NCBI GenBank assembly: GCA_041746635.1
Contig: JBGTGQ010000015.1
Coordinates: 82,819-146,818 of the forward strand
Length of the DNA stretch: 64,000 nt
Reading direction: 5' to 3'
Source of the DNA: CAMASH01 sp041746635
Lineage (GTDB): Bacteria; Verrucomicrobiota; Verrucomicrobiia; Chthoniobacterales; Terrimicrobiaceae
Part shown: positions 62,201 through 64,000 of the stretch, piece by piece
Position numbering within the stretch: position 1 is the first letter of the stretch
How the letters are laid out: every line of letters begins with the position of its first letter
Made by a program: the position numbers and the translations under genes
Notes under the pieces: model-generated
What the model was told of the DNA's origin: nothing
Databases searched by the model: none
What the model saw: the letters and a program-made list of their open reading frames with translations, nothing else

Positions 62201-62285
62201 CAAGCATCAGCGCCACCAGAAAAACGTGCCAGGCGGCAGACCCAACCCAATCCCTGGCCGACACGGAGTCGGTGGAAGATTTCAT
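59235..62285 (-). CDS. 1016-residue protein with N-terminal membrane helix, Gly/Ser/Ala-rich body and CBM9-like domain
   Basis: N-terminal helix SAAWHVFLVALMLVIAGSS (about 17-35) looks like a TonB-style anchor. Residues 40-210 are Pro/Glu/Ala/Gly-rich, then a helical Ala-rich region (about 215-430), a second Gly/Ser-rich stretch (430-590) and a C-terminal globular part. At about 680-830, VVDGDLSEWELDAP, VYFRWRAEGLYFAYKLED and DCFELFFDAANSR match the DUF1083/CBM9-like beta-sandwich (DxWDG..W pattern). The last 130 residues are a further beta domain (LNQLVEVEIIDGDMN). It overlaps exbB (ATGA). Could span the periplasm and bind a polymer; no TonB C-terminal domain is recognisable. Confidence 0.75.
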   Translation of the reverse strand: MKSSTDSVSARDWVGSAAWHVFLVALMLVIAGSSHAPRESPETVLTRATEPERPPTVPEAAEPSATPTEIADGTLAENPEVEPIPVGAGEDILGTSEAGAGSESPAGTPDPESLQQPGEGTATGVADAAGAAADSPEKTGSADALATPGTSAALPGGQVASQTTGGAASDASGGGSTGAGGTAMGGGSGSGGAAGGAAGGARPGAPTTSKPALEQIVEGDIRNTLMGLLPADISAEDKAAFQGIVDNAVSQSSDADPAAAMTEAVNHVLEETTDRVASEYADAVADTLGKQLVQRGLNSLRSKVNAFYSSEVPSLITAMATDAAGGDAASEAKISAELASSAISSGKETAQNDTREAFVESALPEMIKSTMAILQKDMEDRQIDSSELAAKVEESLASAATEIAEEMPVNLGVSKELRQMAAKGGVKSKKPATASAASVEGQPSSAGGEASSSGSDPVSQAGGGPGQASGGPGSSGGAPQSASGRKEALENKTREAISDLAKQAGAEFSPGAGSGGSKQDAFQEIQRRVAGLASNIAAGRSSQSVAASSMSQLMGGPSSAGSGLDFSFSGGAGGRPIEGAGFPVIPGLYESLKAQIAERTYTEPSAALSSVADGSEFRGRPKAAPARPSRTIWSPELPPGAVVPEPPERKAVTADQVSRPNYQSIAFTAAPYAEKPIVVDGDLSEWELDAPHAAVRYLHAGSKIESGPDVYFRWRAEGLYFAYKLEDPGGGEASDGAPYIGDCFELFFDAANSRSPKKTETANQHFFMPFGWKGNASHTYERDRQGAGNPSGRTLGELNHLRTISFSTARPFPGGYTVEGFLSSQAMNYRLSPGSSAALDMSVSKNFNFGDQMQWAAPKAAANWRRPDLWGDLLLLGSDAEIKLPHQKSGDPPAALALNQLVEVEIIDGDMNFDPKKIDVVAVRVERQATGDRRVVLLRETGGDTGVFQGEIATEGAGLEARADAIGLQSGDTVVFTYIDAVTATGERNREITTSAMVGWPVLRLLTKSQTQSTTP

Positions 62286-62384
62286 CTGGCCGTAAACGCT
62301 AAACGCTGGAGACCACTCAGGGTTAACCGCGGCCGGGGGGCCCGAAGAATGCCCCCCTGCACGCGGCTTTTCCCCGGAAAGTTC

Positions 62385-62810
62385 CTAGGGCTCGTCACCC
62401 TCGGCTGGAGCGGTCTCTGCGGAGTCCTTCGCACCCTCGGCCTGCTTGCCACCCTCCTTTTTGCCTTTGGCATCTGGGGCCGCTTTTTTGGCTTTGTCGG
62501 CTTTCCCACCCGCATTCTTGTCTTCGCGAGCATTTTGCAGCTTCAGAATCTCCTTCTGCGCCCCTTCCGCGAGTTCCGGATGAGTCTCCGCGACTTTGGT
62601 CAGGGCCAAAACATTCGCCGTTTTGAACGCCGCCGCAACCTCCGGGTCCTTCTTGGCTTCGGCGAGCGCTTTCTGCAATGCAGCGCGATCGGTCTTGGCA
62701 GCGTCAGACTTCTTCCCAGCCGGATCCTCGGCATGAACGGTGGTGACAGGGGCGGTCAGGAATATGACTGCGGCAGCAGTTATAGTGAGGGAATTCAGGA
62801 GGTATTTCAT
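62385..62810 (-). CDS. Small secreted Ala/Lys-rich protein
   Basis: About 141 residues from ATG 62810. Signal peptide MKYLLNSLTITAAAVIFLTA, cleavage near VHAED. The mature part is helical and highly charged (Lys/Ala/Glu), with GKKEGGKQAEGAKDSAETA near its end, probably disordered. It lies 99 bp upstream of the 1016-residue protein and runs in the same direction, so may be part of its operon. Function unknown. Confidence 0.6.
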   Translation of the reverse strand: MKYLLNSLTITAAAVIFLTAPVTTVHAEDPAGKKSDAAKTDRAALQKALAEAKKDPEVAAAFKTANVLALTKVAETHPELAEGAQKEILKLQNAREDKNAGGKADKAKKAAPDAKGKKEGGKQAEGAKDSAETAPAEGDEP

Positions 62811-63022
62811 AGATAGCATTGTGTGTGGGTTGGAGGTGTTTGTTTATGTAATGCGAAAGGCCCGACCCGTAAGAACGAGCCCATCGCGGTTACGGCTAAT
62901 AGAACACATGTTTCCTCCCTCGGTTGCAAATTCTTTTCAGGAAAATTTTGCTTTTTGCTTTTGCGCAAATTATGCCATTCTTTCCATTCTTTCTGAGGTC
63001 CCCGCCCCGCCGGCCACTCCCG

Positions 63023-63814
63023 ATGCCACCCATTGCCCGGACTCCGTTTCCCCACGTTCTGCACCACGTTATGTTGCTCTCACTTTGCGCGGCGGGTGAC
63101 CTTTCCGCCGCCGACCTTCCCCCGGACGCTGCTGGCGTGTCATCGCAGAGTGCCCAGCATGTAACAGCTTGGGCGGCTGTTTACACGCCCACAGGAAACG
63201 ACGTGAATGAAAATAAGCTCCTCCCGCTTTTCGTGGCCTGTGAAGGTTTGCGCTCCACCTTCTCGCCAGCCCACCGTGAGCAGGTCGACGATTGGATCGC
63301 GCGCCTTGGCGATCTCCACGCGGAGGCCGTGCGATCGTCAAAGCACTACACAAACCGCTATGCCAAACACGTCCGACTGCTGGCTCTGTTCGGTCGGATC
63401 CTTGATCGTGATGACTGGCGCCAAACCGCCAAACGCGGATTCGAAAACTTGGTCACAAACGGCCTGCGAGCCGACGGGCCAGCGCTCTACAACTGGACAT
63501 CCCCCTCGGGAAGCTCGCTCCGGAAGTCCGTGGACTATGTTGTTCCCTACGCCAACGGGACCAACACCCGCGAAGAATGGCGCCACACGAAGGTTGATCT
63601 TGACCGCCGCCGCGCGGCCGCAGGATTGAAGACTTACCTTCCGGGTCGGCTGTTCAATCCTGCGCAGGCGCTGGAATTGCTCATAGATGCGAGTCTTTTC
63701 GACCCGACCCTCAAACCCCTCGTCCAGAAGCTCTCCAACGATTCGCTGCCGGGGCGCTATGCGAATTGGACCCCGCTGATCAATTCCGTATTATCGGAGG
63801 ATGTGACTCCTTAG
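63023..63814 (+). CDS. Secreted alginate-lyase-superfamily-like protein
   Basis: 263 residues from ATG 63023 with a signal-peptide-like N-terminus (HVMLLSLCAAGDLSAAD). The open frame runs back to a TTG at 62924, an unlikely start. The fold is alpha-helical: VNENKLLPLFVACEGLR, an NGLRADGPALYNWTSPSGSS region, then LRKSVDYVVPYANGTNTREE. The GLRADG..SGSSLRKSVD pattern resembles (alpha/alpha)6 toroid alginate lyases (PF05426), but the usual catalytic His/Tyr are not clear. Could degrade or bind uronate polysaccharides. Confidence 0.5.
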   Translation: MPPIARTPFPHVLHHVMLLSLCAAGDLSAADLPPDAAGVSSQSAQHVTAWAAVYTPTGNDVNENKLLPLFVACEGLRSTFSPAHREQVDDWIARLGDLHAEAVRSSKHYTNRYAKHVRLLALFGRILDRDDWRQTAKRGFENLVTNGLRADGPALYNWTSPSGSSLRKSVDYVVPYANGTNTREEWRHTKVDLDRRRAAAGLKTYLPGRLFNPAQALELLIDASLFDPTLKPLVQKLSNDSLPGRYANWTPLINSVLSEDVTP

Positions 63815-63916
63815 CTCTTAAATCCGCCTTGCAGAAACCAATCCCCACCTATGACCTCCCTTTCAATTACCCACAAAGATGATCGAAAAATCTCCGTCGG
63901 CGATTGGAAAAATGAC

Positions 63917-63933
63917 TGTACTTTGTAAATACA
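63917..63933. promoter_or_regulatory. Operator-like palindrome TGTActttgtaaaTACA
   Basis: An imperfect 17-bp palindrome (6 of 8 positions pair), 20 bp upstream of ATG 63953. The A/T-rich TGTA..TACA form is typical of binding sites for GntR- or LacI-like repressors; no regulator is identified in the window. Confidence 0.35.
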
Positions 63934-63952
63934 TTTGCGCATTAAGCTTGGA

Positions 63953-64000
63953 ATGGCACCCAAGACGAAGTTACCAAACGCAAAAACCCGTGGCTCTAAA
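63953..64000 (+). CDS. Start of a CDS cut by the right edge
   Basis: ATG 63953 opens a frame of 16 codons (MAPKTKLPNAKTRGSK) that runs off the window. The short Lys/Pro-rich start is consistent with a soluble protein; too little is visible to assign a function. It follows an operator-like palindrome. Confidence 0.35.
   Translation, partial: MAPKTKLPNAKTRGSK

Noticed and set aside
1..64000. CRISPR array, tRNA or rRNA genes
   Set aside because: No regularly spaced direct repeats, no cloverleaf with CCA-like ends and no rRNA signature were noticed; a tRNAscan or Rfam search would be decisive.

Overview
The window is a GC-rich bacterial chromosome segment. I infer a Gram-negative member of the PVC group, most likely Verrucomicrobiota. 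The reasons are the gene order ribBA-ribH-nusB-ftsY, a Chlamydia-like class Ic ribonucleotide reductase (NrdB plus a three-ATP-cone NrdA), HldD for LPS heptose, and many conserved genes of unknown function with signal peptides. This placement is inference from gene content; no rRNA gene is present. No tRNA, rRNA, CRISPR array or complete insertion sequence was seen.

Layout. 1-13.3 kb: argJ (cut by the left edge) and argB; a three-gene operon (mutarotase-like protein, small membrane anchor, TPR protein); a short GGQ release-factor-like protein; an atypical pair of unknown genes; MFS and DUF4239 gene remnants; a FitAB/VapBC toxin-antitoxin pair; purC; a XerC/D-type recombinase; a decayed secreted-protein gene; YkgJ, YheT and M42 peptidase genes. 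13.4-17.9 kb: a DUF3592/arrestin-like/P-loop NTPase operon running straight into a mosaic of broken genes (RadC fused to ORF6N, then a deleted DNA methyltransferase). 18-26.3 kb: nrdBA behind tandem NrdR-box-like sites, then ribBA, ribH, nusB, a RelE/ParE-type toxin-antitoxin pair and ftsY. 26.3-34.5 kb: unknown secreted proteins, a GH57 branching-enzyme-like protein, TPR, hldD, and an iscA-hscB-hscA-like operon whose Hsp70 has lost about 80 residues of its ATPase domain.

34.7-50.7 kb is the most interesting part. It is a tightly packed minus-strand operon: a 2532-residue reducing polyketide synthase (KS-AT-DH-MT-ER-KR-ACP, no thioesterase), a stand-alone condensation-domain protein, a membrane fatty-acid desaturase, a LolD-like ATPase, a LolC/E/MacB-like permease, a LolA/LolB-like periplasmic protein and an amidase lipoprotein. 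It is divergent from an asparagine-synthetase-type amidotransferase. I propose that it builds a methylated, reduced acyl chain, conjugates it by the condensation domain, desaturates it, and moves the lipid product towards the outer membrane with its own Lol-type machinery.

50.7-64 kb: a TPR protein, ferritin-SufT pair, L,D-transpeptidase, FAD monooxygenase, small membrane proteins, EamA exporter and SMP-30 lactonase-like protein. Next comes an ExbB/ExbD operon headed by a 1016-residue low-complexity protein with a CBM9-like domain, perhaps a non-standard Ton-type system. The end holds a small secreted protein, an alginate-lyase-like protein and an operator-like palindrome just before the right edge.
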